A stretch of 64,000 nucleotides of DNA from Methanobacteriota archaeon. Its GTDB lineage: Archaea; Thermoplasmatota; Thermoplasmata; RBG-16-68-12; JAJISG01. The notes beneath the pieces were generated by a model that did no database searches, was not told where the DNA came from, and saw only the letters and a program-made list of their open reading frames with translations. Location: the NCBI GenBank assembly GCA_030594205.1, contig JAUVFR010000001.1, forward strand, positions 1-64,000, in the 5' to 3' direction. Of the stretch, positions 1 through 7,846 are shown in pieces. Both the position numbers and the translations under genes were made by a program. Numbering within the stretch: the first letter of the stretch is position 1; each line of letters starts with the position of its first letter.

Positions 1-1511
1 CTACCGCAGCTCTGGCATTGTGCCTTCCGCCGTGGACCCACCTCGACGCTAACGGAACCACATCGGGGACAGGCCACCTGCTTCGGCGCAACGGGAAGCT
101 CCCCCGCGTCCTCAGGCTTAGGCTCCGCGGCCGCGCCGGGCTCCGGAGGCACCTCCGGTACTTCGGGGGCCTCGGGCGACTCGGGGAGCGCCTGCTCTTC
201 CTCAGTCAAGGCTGAGTCGGCGAGCTTGGACGCTTCGACCTCGCTCTGGAAGGACTTGACGGCTCGGTAGGCCCTCTTCGCGCGGAGGAGGGCGTTCACG
301 TAATCGTTGGACTTCACGTGCTCCAGGGCCGCTTTGAGATCTTCGATGGCCTCGTTGGCCTCGAAACCCTCGGCTCGGGCGCGGTCGATCAGGGGCTTGA
401 TCTGTCCGATGAGCTCCTTCACCTGGCTGAGCTGTCGATCCCGCAGATCGGAAACGCGCTCCATGTGCGCCTTCTGGGCCTCCAAGGAAACTCGCTCGGC
501 CTGGCTCACGAGGTCGTGGGCCTGGACAAACTCCGAGTCTTCCACCGCCTCCCGAACTTGAACCAGAAGGTCCGAGGCCTCTCCGACGTCGGCGCCGATA
601 GACCGGGCCTCTTCGATGACCGCCTCTACGGAATCCACGGCCTCCCGTATCTCCTCGATTCGGATCTCTCGGGCCTGGTGGACCAGCTCGTCCACTCCCT
701 GGATGACGCCGAGGTAATCGAACCGGTGGTTCTCCTCGAGGGCGGTGCCGGCCTTGTTCACCATGGCACGGGCGCGGGCGATGTCGCCGCCCATGGCCTC
801 GATGTTCTCCAAGGCCTTCTCTTGGGCGGCCACGTGCTCCTTCGCCTTCTTCATCTCCTTCTCGTAGAGGGAGAGGGTGGCGTCGGTCAGCTTCTCGAGG
901 AGGGCTGTACTTTCCATGACGTTGCCCTCCTGGAAGAGGACGCTCGCCTCTTTGAGGACCTTCTTGACCTTCTGACCGGGCTTTGAGGACTTCTTGGAGG
1001 TCTGCCAGATCTGCTGGGCGGACGCGATCGCAAAGGCCCAGCTCGTCTCCACGTACTCCTTAGACCGCTCCTCCATCTGGTGGACTGCGTCTCGAGCCGT
1101 GAGTATGGCTCCATCGAACCCCTTTCCACGGAACTTCGAGACGGTTTCCGATAAGTACTGGGAGGGACCCGACAGGTCGACCGTGGTGCGCAGGGCCGCC
1201 TTCAGGTGATCCTTCAGGCCCGCAGACGACTCATCCTGTGCCTCGGGCTCATGGGACTCTTCCGGAGGACCCTCTTCATGATGAGGCCCCTCGGGCTCAG
1301 GGGAGGGTTCCTCCGTGGCCGACCCGTCTTCCAGCCCGAGAATGGATGCGATTCCGGGATGGATGGAAATGACCTCGAGAATGTCTTCCCGAACCTCGAG
1401 TCCCGTCAGATCGATGGCGTGGGCTTGCGCCAGTTCACGAAGCTCCTCTTCGCCGAGGCTTTCGAGGTGCATTCGCACTGCGTGCACTAGTTCGTGGGAC
1501 GTCTCCTGCAT
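1..1511 (-). CDS. SAP-like / coiled-coil / zinc-ribbon protein (partial, runs off left edge)
   Basis: Open frame of 503 codons from an ATG at 1511 to the window edge with no stop, so the C-terminus is missing. The N-terminus (about residues 18-50, LGEEELRELAQAHAIDLTGL) resembles a SAP helix-extension-helix motif. An acidic Pro/Glu-rich linker follows, then about 280 residues of amphipathic helix without membrane segments. The visible end is a zinc-ribbon half (CPRCG then CQSCG). The central and C-terminal parts align by eye with the protein at 42880-44328: SQVKELIGQIKPLIDRARAE here against SQVRELVARLKPTLKEANAY there. SAP motifs usually bind DNA, so a chromatin or nucleic-acid role is plausible but unproven. 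A TATA element lies 40 nt upstream. Function unknown. Confidence 0.8.
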   Translation of the reverse strand, partial: MQETSHELVHAVRMHLESLGEEELRELAQAHAIDLTGLEVREDILEVISIHPGIASILGLEDGSATEEPSPEPEGPHHEEGPPEESHEPEAQDESSAGLKDHLKAALRTTVDLSGPSQYLSETVSKFRGKGFDGAILTARDAVHQMEERSKEYVETSWAFAIASAQQIWQTSKKSSKPGQKVKKVLKEASVLFQEGNVMESTALLEKLTDATLSLYEKEMKKAKEHVAAQEKALENIEAMGGDIARARAMVNKAGTALEENHRFDYLGVIQGVDELVHQAREIRIEEIREAVDSVEAVIEEARSIGADVGEASDLLVQVREAVEDSEFVQAHDLVSQAERVSLEAQKAHMERVSDLRDRQLSQVKELIGQIKPLIDRARAEGFEANEAIEDLKAALEHVKSNDYVNALLRAKRAYRAVKSFQSEVEASKLADSALTEEEQALPESPEAPEVPEVPPEPGAAAEPKPEDAGELPVAPKQVACPRCGSVSVEVGPRRKAQCQSCG

Positions 1512-1550
1512 GGGAAACCACGTCTCACAGCGAGTTCCCAGGGTCTGGGG

Positions 1551-1561
1551 TTAAAGGTTTC
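1551..1561 (-). promoter_or_regulatory. BRE/TATA element for the SAP/zinc-ribbon gene
   Basis: On the minus strand this reads GAAACCTTTAA, the same form seen before purP and other genes here. It lies 40-50 nt before the ATG at 1511, which predicts a short leader of about 15 nt. Confidence 0.5.
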
Positions 1562-1663
1562 GCGACGGCTATCAGGCACGGGAATGAGCCTCGAGGAGTG
1601 AGGCGGTCTCAGCTCCTCCGAGGGCCATCGGCCAGGGAGGTCGATTTCCTGGTCGGCGGAGGT

Positions 1664-1671
1664 CCATATAG
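1664..1671 (+). promoter_or_regulatory. TATA element for ahcY
   Basis: CCATATAG lies 22-29 nt before the ATG at 1693, the spacing expected of a leaderless transcript. The 181-nt divergent gap 1512-1692 holds this element and the opposing one at 1551-1561 and nothing else that I recognise. Confidence 0.45.
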
Positions 1672-1692
1672 GACGCCCCCAATGGTTCCCTC

Positions 1693-2928
1693 ATGGATCC
1701 GGTGGAGAGGGGGGTCCTCCGCATCGGCTGGGCCCAGGATCACATGTCAGTGCTCCGGGAGGCGACCCGGGACCTCGTGGAGGGCCAGGCCCTCAAGGGA
1801 GCGCGGGTCAGCATGGCCATGCACCTGGAGGCAAAGACCGCTGTCCTCGCCCTCCGTCTCCGGGAGGCGGGCGCCCAGGTGGTCGTGAGCTCCTGCAACC
1901 CCCTAACCACCGACGACACCGTCGCGGAGGCGCTACGGGAGAAGTTCGAACTTGTGTGCTACGCTCGGCGTGGACAGACCCGGGAGGAGTACTACGAGGC
2001 CCTCCACAAGATCCTGGACGTGGAACCCACCCTCGTCATGGACGACGGCGGGGACCTGACGCGGCTCCTGCATACCGAACGGAAGGACGTGGTGGAAGAT
2101 GTGGAGGGGGGGACGGAGGAAACCACGACGGGGGTCGTTCGCCTTCGTGCGATGGAGCGAGAGGGAGCCTTGCGCTTCCCGGTGGTGGACGTCAACGATG
2201 CCCAGATGAAATTCCTCTTCGACAACCGCTACGGCACGGGACAGTCCACTCTCGATGGCATCATGTCCGCCACGAACCTGTTGCTGGCTGGCAAGGTCGT
2301 CACAGTGGTGGGATACGGATGGGTCGGGCGGGGCATCGCCCTCCGGGCCCGAGGCATGGGGTCCCGCGTCACGGTCACCGAGGTCGACGCCGTCAAGGCG
2401 GTGGAGGCCCGCATGGACGGCTTCGAGGTCATGCCACTCCGCGACGCCGCCGCCCGCTCCGACTTCATCATCACCGCAACGGGGGTCACAGACGTCGTGC
2501 GCGAGGACCACTTGCGGGTTCTGAAGGACGGATGCGTCTTGGCCAACGCCGGTCACTTCGACGTGGAGATTTCTAAGGCAGACCTGGAAAAGCTGGCCGC
2601 CTCCCGAAGGCTGGTGCGGGAGCACGTGGAAGAGTACCGCTTCACGGACGGGCGAAAGGCCTATCTGTTGGGGGAGGGACGCCTCATCAACCTGGTTGCG
2701 GGTCAGGGCCATCCCGTGGAGATCATGGACACGAGCTTTGCACTCCAGGCCCTCGCCGTGGACCTTCTCCATCGAGAGGGTGCCAACATGGAGGCACGGG
2801 TCCACCCGGTCCCGCCGGAAATCGACGAGCGAGTCGCTCGGATTCGCCTCGAAACCCTGGGAGTTTCCATTGACGCCCTAACCGAGGATCAGCGTCGATA
2901 CGTGGATTCCTGGAAGGCGGGAACCTAG
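1693..2928 (+). CDS. ahcY: S-adenosyl-L-homocysteine hydrolase
   Basis: 411 residues, the usual length for the short archaeal form. It reversibly hydrolyses S-adenosylhomocysteine to adenosine and homocysteine, relieving product inhibition of methyltransferases. Visible family motifs are GARVSMAMHLEAKTAVL with SSCNPLTTDD near the N-terminus, MDDGGDLTRLLH, the NAD-site region FDNRYGTGQSTLDGI, the Rossmann glycine motif VVGYGWVGRGIA and NAGHFDVEI. The ATG at 1693 is 22-29 nt after a TATA element. The HAD phosphatase gene begins directly after its stop. Identification is secure. Confidence 0.95.
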   Translation: MDPVERGVLRIGWAQDHMSVLREATRDLVEGQALKGARVSMAMHLEAKTAVLALRLREAGAQVVVSSCNPLTTDDTVAEALREKFELVCYARRGQTREEYYEALHKILDVEPTLVMDDGGDLTRLLHTERKDVVEDVEGGTEETTTGVVRLRAMEREGALRFPVVDVNDAQMKFLFDNRYGTGQSTLDGIMSATNLLLAGKVVTVVGYGWVGRGIALRARGMGSRVTVTEVDAVKAVEARMDGFEVMPLRDAAARSDFIITATGVTDVVREDHLRVLKDGCVLANAGHFDVEISKADLEKLAASRRLVREHVEEYRFTDGRKAYLLGEGRLINLVAGQGHPVEIMDTSFALQALAVDLLHREGANMEARVHPVPPEIDERVARIRLETLGVSIDALTEDQRRYVDSWKAGT

Positions 2929-3645
2929 GTGCCCTGGAGGGCGGTCTTTCTCGACCTGGGGGGCACGCTCCTCGATCCCGCGAGCGATCATCGGGCCCAC
3001 CGTGCCATCGTCCGTTCCTTCCGGGAAGCCGCGGACGTCAGCCTCTCCGAGGAGAAACTGTGGGAACGCTACGAGCGCCTCCACCAGGAGCGCATCCGAC
3101 AGCTCGGGACGAGATGGAAGGTGGACCGCGTCATGAATCGAGAGGCGCTGAGCCAGATTCTCCGGGAGGAAGGCCGCGTCCTCGAGGAAGAGCACTGGGA
3201 GGCCTTCCAGGCGGCGTATTGGAAGGAGCACCTTCGTTGGCTCCAGATGTTCCCGGAGACCGAGGAGGTTCTGGGAGGGCTTCGGGGATTCGATGTCCAC
3301 CTAGGTCTTGTTTCCGACATCGACGAGGACTTCCTCCAGATCTGCCTCTACGTCTTCCCTCTCGATCGATTTCTTGATTCCATCACGACCTCCGAGGAGA
3401 CGGGACGGGCCAAGCCGGACCCGGCAATCTTCCGCCGTGCCCTCGCGAAGGCGGACTGCCGGCCTGAAGAGGCCATTCATGTAGGCGACTCGGCCGACCG
3501 CGACGCGGCGGGTGCGAGACGCCTCGGGATGACGACAATCCTCCTGGATGAGTCGAGCGGGGACGACAAAGCCGACTACGTGGTCCCGACACTCGGGTCC
3601 GCCTATCGGATCCTCGTGGATCTGCTCGGGAGCCCCTCCTCGTGA
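2929..3645 (+). CDS. HAD-superfamily hydrolase (phosphatase-like)
   Basis: 238 residues from a GTG start that abuts the ahcY stop. All four HAD motifs are visible: FLDLGGTLLD (motif I with the nucleophilic Asp), LVSDID (motif II), GRAKPDPAIF with the conserved Lys (motif III), and HVGDSADRDAAGARRLGM (motif IV). The helical cap between motifs I and II fits subfamily I, the YjjG/phosphoglycolate phosphatase type. The substrate cannot be told. It forms an operon with ahcY and the PfkB kinase, whose GTG start overlaps this stop by 4 nt. A metabolite-repair or nucleotide phosphatase role is possible. Confidence 0.85.
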   Translation: MPWRAVFLDLGGTLLDPASDHRAHRAIVRSFREAADVSLSEEKLWERYERLHQERIRQLGTRWKVDRVMNREALSQILREEGRVLEEEHWEAFQAAYWKEHLRWLQMFPETEEVLGGLRGFDVHLGLVSDIDEDFLQICLYVFPLDRFLDSITTSEETGRAKPDPAIFRRALAKADCRPEEAIHVGDSADRDAAGARRLGMTTILLDESSGDDKADYVVPTLGSAYRILVDLLGSPSS

Positions 3646-4568
3646 GCTTCTTGGGCGTGTTCGGTCACGTGGTCCTCGACTACATCTTGCAGGTCCCTCG
3701 CCTGCCGGCCCCGGGTACGTCCATCCAGGTGACCGCAAGGAAGCGCCACTTTGGGGGCACCGGAGGCAACCTCGCCCGGGCCGCCGCTCGGCTCGAGGTG
3801 AAGACCGCCCTGGCCTCATTCGTGGGGGAAGACTTCCCTCCAGAGTACCGAGAGGCCCTCGAGGGCGACGGCGTAGACATTGCCGACCTGCGCACCGTCG
3901 CGGGTTACGCCACGCCCACCGCCTGGGTCTTCAGCGATCCCGAGGACCGTCAGGTTGCCGTCATCGACCAAGGTCCCATGGATGCGGCCGCCGAGTTCGC
4001 TCTCCCCCGTCACACCGTCGAGACGAGCGATTGGATTCACCTGGGAACCGGGACCCCAGACTATCTCAGAAATATCCAGTCCGTGGCCCGGAAGCTCGGC
4101 AAGCGCGTCGCCTTCGACCCCGCCCAGGAAATCCATTACCGGTACAATGCCGACTCCTTCCGCGGTCTGCTCGAAGGAACCGACCTCTTCTTCGGGAACC
4201 GGGAAGAAATTGGCGTGGCCCTGGACTACCTGGGCCTCCACAGCGAGCGGGAGATGCTCGCCTGGGTCGAGACCCTCGTGGAGACTCGAGGGGGAGAGGG
4301 AAGTGTCATCTACAACCGTGAGCGGGCATGGAGAATTCCCTCCATTCCGCCGCGCGCCAAGGTGGATGTGACCGGAGCGGGGGACGCGTACCGGGCCGGG
4401 TTCTATGCGGGCCTCCAGCGTGGCCTCGAGCTGCCCCAGTGCGGCCTCCTGGGCGCCTCCGTGGCAAGTTTTAGCATGGAAACGGAGGGACCGCAGGAAG
4501 GATTGCCCCGGTGGCGCGAGGCCAACGAACGGGGCACGAGTTTCGAGGACCGAGTGACGGAGGCGTAG
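3642..4568 (+). CDS. PfkB-family carbohydrate/nucleoside kinase
   Basis: 308 residues. The GTG start overlaps the preceding stop (GTGA), so translation is probably coupled. The PfkB signatures are the N-terminal substrate region GGTGGNLARAAARL and the C-terminal anion-hole motif DVTGAGDAYRAGF, with its catalytic Asp. The family phosphorylates sugars or nucleosides with ATP. The co-transcribed ahcY releases adenosine, so an adenosine or ribonucleoside kinase role is attractive. That is inference from context, and sugar kinases share the same motifs. Confidence 0.85.
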   Translation: MSFLGVFGHVVLDYILQVPRLPAPGTSIQVTARKRHFGGTGGNLARAAARLEVKTALASFVGEDFPPEYREALEGDGVDIADLRTVAGYATPTAWVFSDPEDRQVAVIDQGPMDAAAEFALPRHTVETSDWIHLGTGTPDYLRNIQSVARKLGKRVAFDPAQEIHYRYNADSFRGLLEGTDLFFGNREEIGVALDYLGLHSEREMLAWVETLVETRGGEGSVIYNRERAWRIPSIPPRAKVDVTGAGDAYRAGFYAGLQRGLELPQCGLLGASVASFSMETEGPQEGLPRWREANERGTSFEDRVTEA

Positions 4569-4572
4569 GCCA

Positions 4573-4585
4573 GAAACTTTATACC
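4573..4585 (+). promoter_or_regulatory. BRE/TATA element for the RAM-domain gene
   Basis: GAAACTTTATACC lies just after the kinase stop and 34-46 nt before the ATG at 4619. It supports that ATG and argues against starts within the kinase gene. Confidence 0.5.
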
Positions 4586-4618
4586 CACGGTAAGATAACC
4601 CGGGCTGGGAGACGGGGC

Positions 4619-4852
4619 ATGGCCATTGGCTTTGTTCTAATTAGCACGGCTCCGGCAAAGGAGCACGAGGTCTACAACGCCCTCTCCAGCATCGCGGCGA
4701 TCAAGGAATTGCATCCTCTCTTTGGGGAGTACGACCTGATCGCCAAGATTGAAGCCGATGACTTCAACGTCTTGGGTCAGATTGTCGTCGACAAGATCCG
4801 GACCATCCAAGGAGTTATCGACACGAAGACCCTGACGGGGATCCAATTCTAA
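4619..4852 (+). CDS. Stand-alone Lrp/AsnC-type RAM domain protein
   Basis: 77 residues starting MAIGFVLISTAPAKEHEVYN. The whole protein is one RAM (regulation of amino-acid metabolism) ligand-binding domain with no helix-turn-helix; EYDLIAKIEADDF and VIDTKTLTGIQF are typical strands. RAM domains dimerise and often bind amino acids. Without a DNA-binding domain it may act as a sensor or mix with full-length Lrp proteins. A longer in-frame start at 4511 lies inside the kinase gene and upstream of the TATA element, so it was rejected. A second RAM protein is at 20269-20583. Confidence 0.85.
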   Translation: MAIGFVLISTAPAKEHEVYNALSSIAAIKELHPLFGEYDLIAKIEADDFNVLGQIVVDKIRTIQGVIDTKTLTGIQF

Positions 4853-4876
4853 AAACTTGGTATAGGAGACTGGAAG

Positions 4877-5194
4877 ATGGCAATCAACGCGTTTGAACCT
4901 TGGACATTTGTTACGATCCTCATTTTGACCTTCTCCCTCTTTCTCATCATCACCGGGGCCTTCACCGCCTACTTCGGCAGCGGGAAGAGCCGGCGGATTG
5001 GGGGAGGCCTCCTGGGCGGAGGATTGGTGCTCGGACTTCTATGGGGATGGCTCAGCAGCGGGCTCGCGAACTTCATCCCGCTTCCCACGGGCCTCTTTGA
5101 GGTAATCGTGCAGAGCATCATTGTCCTCGTGGCGGCGGCCATCGGGGCCATTTTGGCCATTGGGCTCTTCCTTCTGGCCATCATGAAGTCGTAA
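4877..5194 (+). CDS. Small polytopic membrane protein
   Basis: 105 residues, starting 24 nt after the RAM gene and probably co-transcribed. Three hydrophobic segments are visible: about residues 8-33 (FVTILILTFSLFLIITGAF), a glycine-rich one at 42-62 (GGGLLGGGLVLGLLWGW), and 77-103. A short basic loop (GSGKSRRIGG) lies between the first two and probably faces the cytoplasm. I do not recognise the family. Confidence 0.65.
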   Translation: MAINAFEPWTFVTILILTFSLFLIITGAFTAYFGSGKSRRIGGGLLGGGLVLGLLWGWLSSGLANFIPLPTGLFEVIVQSIIVLVAAAIGAILAIGLFLLAIMKS

Positions 5195-5207
5195 GACTCG
5201 GATTTCC

Positions 5208-5522
5208 GTGAAGGCCTTTCCGCGAGACGCTCCACGATTGCAGGAAACGCTCACCCTTCAGGCGAAGGGAGCGAAAGGCGCCGTCGCCGAACTGGCAGTG
5301 GAATTGACGCCGGGGCAGACGGTCAGCTATCACTGGAAGGCAGACAAGGAGGTCGAGTTCAACATCCATTCCCATCAAGGGGAGGCAGTCACCTACCACG
5401 AACGGCTCTCGCAGCGAGAGGCCGACGGAGTTTTCGGGAGCCGTACCAGCGGAGAGTACTACCTCATGTGGGAGAACGGAGACCCCGACCCCGTTGAGAT
5501 TCGCGTTGAGCTGCGACGATAA
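5208..5522 (+). CDS. Small beta-rich protein, GOLD/emp24-like
   Basis: 104 residues from a GTG, 13 nt after the membrane-protein stop. There is no signal peptide or membrane span. The pattern VSYHWKADKEVEFNIHSHQG followed by SGEYYLMWENGDPDPVEIRV resembles a small beta-sandwich of the GOLD type (aromatic W-A/V, I-x-S-H and Y-W-x-N positions). Being next to a membrane protein, it may be its soluble partner. No function is assigned. Confidence 0.6.
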   Translation: MKAFPRDAPRLQETLTLQAKGAKGAVAELAVELTPGQTVSYHWKADKEVEFNIHSHQGEAVTYHERLSQREADGVFGSRTSGEYYLMWENGDPDPVEIRVELRR

Positions 5523-5528
5523 AGTCTG

Positions 5529-5541
5529 ATTAAAGGTTTAT
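5529..5541 (+). promoter_or_regulatory. BRE/TATA element for purE-guaAB
   Basis: GATTAAAGGTTTA lies 27-39 nt before the purE ATG at 5568, consistent with a very short leader. Confidence 0.5.
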
Positions 5542-5567
5542 TCGCCAGGAGCTTATGGGATTCACCC

Positions 5568-6032
5568 ATGGACGTCCTGGTAATCCTCGGAAGCAAGAGC
5601 GATGCCGACCGCGGCGAGAAGGCGGTAGCCATCCTCGAGGAGTTCGGCGTCCCGTCGAAGCTCGTCGTTGCCTCCGCCCACCGGACGCCCGATCGCCTCC
5701 GTAGGGTGGTAGAAGATTCCGATGCCCGGATCTTTGTCGCCATGGCGGGCATGTCGGCCGCGCTGCCGGGGACCGTGGCTGCCCTAACCACCCGGCCCGT
5801 GATCGGCGTCCCTCTCAGCGGCAAACTCAACTTGGACTCGGTCCTGGCGGTAACCCAGATGCCCCCTGGGATCCCGGTAGCCGCCGTCTCCCTCGACGGT
5901 GCCGAGAACGCCGCGTTGCTAGCAGTGGAAATCCTTGCCCTCGCGGACCCGGAGCTCCAGGCACGGCTTGAGGCTTACCGCGAAGGCATGCGCGAGGCAA
6001 TCGCGAAGGATTCCCAGATCGTCGGGGGGTAG
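5568..6032 (+). CDS. purE: PurE-family N5-CAIR mutase / AIR carboxylase
   Basis: 154 residues. It makes 4-carboxy-5-aminoimidazole ribonucleotide in purine synthesis. GSKSD at the N-terminus and SAHRTPDRL are the usual PurE signatures. The third loop reads AMAGMSAALPG, where bacterial class I has GAGGAAHLPG and class II has an AGRSN-type motif. The class, and so the CO2 or N5-CAIR requirement, cannot be settled by eye. No purK gene is in the window. The stop is immediately followed by the guaAB ATG with no gap, linking two purine steps in one transcript. Confidence 0.9.
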   Translation: MDVLVILGSKSDADRGEKAVAILEEFGVPSKLVVASAHRTPDRLRRVVEDSDARIFVAMAGMSAALPGTVAALTTRPVIGVPLSGKLNLDSVLAVTQMPPGIPVAAVSLDGAENAALLAVEILALADPELQARLEAYREGMREAIAKDSQIVGG

Positions 6033-6977
6033 ATGTTCTCCCCGGAGGCGTTCATCGAGGAGGCCGTGGAAGCCCTCCGGAAGGAAATCTCGGGAAAGGC
6101 CGTCATCGCCGTCTCGGGCGGGGTCGATAGCACCACCGCGGCTGTCCTCGCCTCTCGGGCCTTGGGGAAGAACCTCCGGGCGGTCTATGTGGATACCGGC
6201 CTCATGCGAGAGGGGGAACGAGAAGACGTGGACGCGACCCTCAGGAGCCTCGGGGTTCGGTACAAGGTCCTGGAGGCGGCGGATCGCTTCTTCGGGGAAC
6301 TAAAGGGCATAGTGGACCCGGAGAAGAAGCGAAAGGTCATCGGAAACACCTTCGTCCATCTCTTCGAGGAAGAGGCTCGAAAGGTCGGAGCCGAGTGGCT
6401 AATCCAAGGGACCATCGCGCCCGACTGGATCGAGAGCGGCGGGCAGCTCCGGGATCGCATCAAGACCCACCATAACGTCGCGGGGCTCCCCACGAGCATG
6501 ACCCTCGAGGTCGTGGAACCCCTCCGCGACCTCTACAAGGACGAGGTTCGCCGGGTCGCACGAGCGCTGGGCGTCCAAGTGGCGGAACGGCAGCCCTTTC
6601 CAGGACCGGGCCTCGCCGTCCGCGTGCTGGGCGAGGTCACGCACGATCGCATCGCCGTCGTTCGGGCGGCATGCGCGGTCGTGGAGGAGGAACTCGAGAA
6701 GGCGAGCGAGACAGGCCTCATGGAACGGCCTTGGCAATACTTCGCCGTTCTTCTCCCCGTCAAGTCCGTAGGGGTCGAGGGGGACGTTCGGGTGTATGGC
6801 CACACGATTGCCATCCGGGCGGTAGCCTCGACGGATGGCATGACAGCCTCCTTCTCGCCCATTCCACAGGATGTGCTCGGCCGCATGTCGACGCGGATCA
6901 CCAACGAGGTCCGAGGCGTGAATCGCATCGTCTACGACGTGACCAACAAGCCCCCGGGAACCATCGAGTGGGAGTAG
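6033..6977 (+). CDS. guaAB: GMP synthase subunit B (PP-loop ATPase subunit)
   Basis: 314 residues. This is the ATP-pyrophosphatase and dimerisation half of GMP synthetase, separate from the glutaminase as in most euryarchaea. It adenylates XMP and accepts ammonia from GuaAA. The PP-loop AVSGGVDSTTAAV is at about residues 28-40, followed by VYVDTGLMR. The C-terminal dimerisation domain has RQPFPGPGLAVRVLGEVT and ends TNKPPGTIEWE, the family's canonical terminus. The ATG abuts purE. Confidence 0.95.
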   Translation: MFSPEAFIEEAVEALRKEISGKAVIAVSGGVDSTTAAVLASRALGKNLRAVYVDTGLMREGEREDVDATLRSLGVRYKVLEAADRFFGELKGIVDPEKKRKVIGNTFVHLFEEEARKVGAEWLIQGTIAPDWIESGGQLRDRIKTHHNVAGLPTSMTLEVVEPLRDLYKDEVRRVARALGVQVAERQPFPGPGLAVRVLGEVTHDRIAVVRAACAVVEEELEKASETGLMERPWQYFAVLLPVKSVGVEGDVRVYGHTIAIRAVASTDGMTASFSPIPQDVLGRMSTRITNEVRGVNRIVYDVTNKPPGTIEWE

Positions 6978-7005
6978 GTCCGTCGTCTGCCCGATCGGGC
7001 CTGCA

Positions 7006-7020
7006 GAAACGTATTATTAT
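7006..7020 (+). promoter_or_regulatory. TATA element for guaAA
   Basis: GAAACGTATTATTAT lies 15-29 nt before the first ATG (7035) and 24-38 nt before the second (7044). guaAA therefore has its own promoter and is not only read through from guaAB. Confidence 0.5.
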
Positions 7021-7034
7021 CGGGGGCCGCCTTT

Positions 7035-7613
7035 ATGGATCGTATGCGGGTCTATGTGGTCGACAACGGCGGACAGTGGACCCATCGCGAATGGCGTGTT
7101 CTGCGGGACCTGGGCGTAGAGACGAAGATCGTTCCCAACGAGACGCCGGTGGAGGACCTCTCCGTCGATGGGCTCGTCCTATCCGGCGGCGCTCCCCGCG
7201 TGGGCCTCGACGCAGCGAAGATGGGTCGCAATGGGGACTACCTAGAGCGCGCGCCGGTTCCCATCCTGGGGATTTGCGCCGGCCACCAGTTCATGGCCCT
7301 CCACTTCGGCGGTCGTGCACGCCCCGCGGCCGTCCCCGAATTCGGACGCACCGAGGTGACGGTGGAGGATCCAGGAGACCTCTTCATCGGCCTGCCCCGT
7401 CAGCTCGTGGTGTGGGAATCCCACAACGACGAGGTAACGGAGGCCCCGTCCGGCTTTCGGACCTTGGCGAGTTCGGACACCTGCCCTGTCCAGGCGATGC
7501 AAGCTGAGGACCGACCCCTCTACGGGCTGCAGTTCCACCCGGAGGTCGAACACACGCAGTTTGGCCATCGGATTTTCGAGAACTTTCTCAGAGTGTGTAA
7601 GGACGCTCTCTAG
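7035..7613 (+). CDS. guaAA: GMP synthase subunit A (class I glutamine amidotransferase)
   Basis: 192 residues. It hydrolyses glutamine and delivers ammonia to GuaAB. The nucleophile elbow GICAGHQFMA has the catalytic Cys, and LQFHPEVEHT supplies the His-Glu pair. VVDNGGQWTHREWRVLR is the usual N-terminal strand. Two ATGs are possible (7035 and 7044); the second gives MRVYVVDNGGQ, closer to family N-termini. A small gene follows after 20 nt. Confidence 0.95.
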   Translation: MDRMRVYVVDNGGQWTHREWRVLRDLGVETKIVPNETPVEDLSVDGLVLSGGAPRVGLDAAKMGRNGDYLERAPVPILGICAGHQFMALHFGGRARPAAVPEFGRTEVTVEDPGDLFIGLPRQLVVWESHNDEVTEAPSGFRTLASSDTCPVQAMQAEDRPLYGLQFHPEVEHTQFGHRIFENFLRVCKDAL

Positions 7614-7633
7614 CCTCGCGGGAGCAGGATGAC

Positions 7634-7846
7634 ATGACCGAGGTGGACCAGGGGAAAATCCTTCAGGAGGCCCTTAAGGACCTTCACAGGAACGAGACCT
7701 TCGAGCGCGCTCTTGGACGCATCCTTCGCCGCCACGGGAAAGGGTACAAGGAGTACGTCGAGATCATGGGGGCGGTTCGGGCCCAAGTCAACAAGGAGGG
7801 AATCGAACTCCTAGAGGCCGCACGGCGACAGTCCTCAGACGGATAG
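7634..7846 (+). CDS. Small conserved-looking helical protein, unknown function
   Basis: 70 residues, starting 20 nt after guaAA and probably in its transcript. It is highly charged with no hydrophobic segment. The core NETFERALGRILRRHGKGY then EYVEIMGAVR predicts two or three helices. The last 12 nt overlap the end of the convergent serA gene. I do not recognise the family. Position and normal codon use favour a real gene. Confidence 0.6.
   Translation: MTEVDQGKILQEALKDLHRNETFERALGRILRRHGKGYKEYVEIMGAVRAQVNKEGIELLEAARRQSSDG

Noticed and set aside
318-986. Long plus-strand frame antisense to the SAP/zinc-ribbon gene
   Set aside because: Leucine-rich, repetitive shadow translation of the opposite strand. 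The minus frame has a promoter, coherent domains and a paralog.
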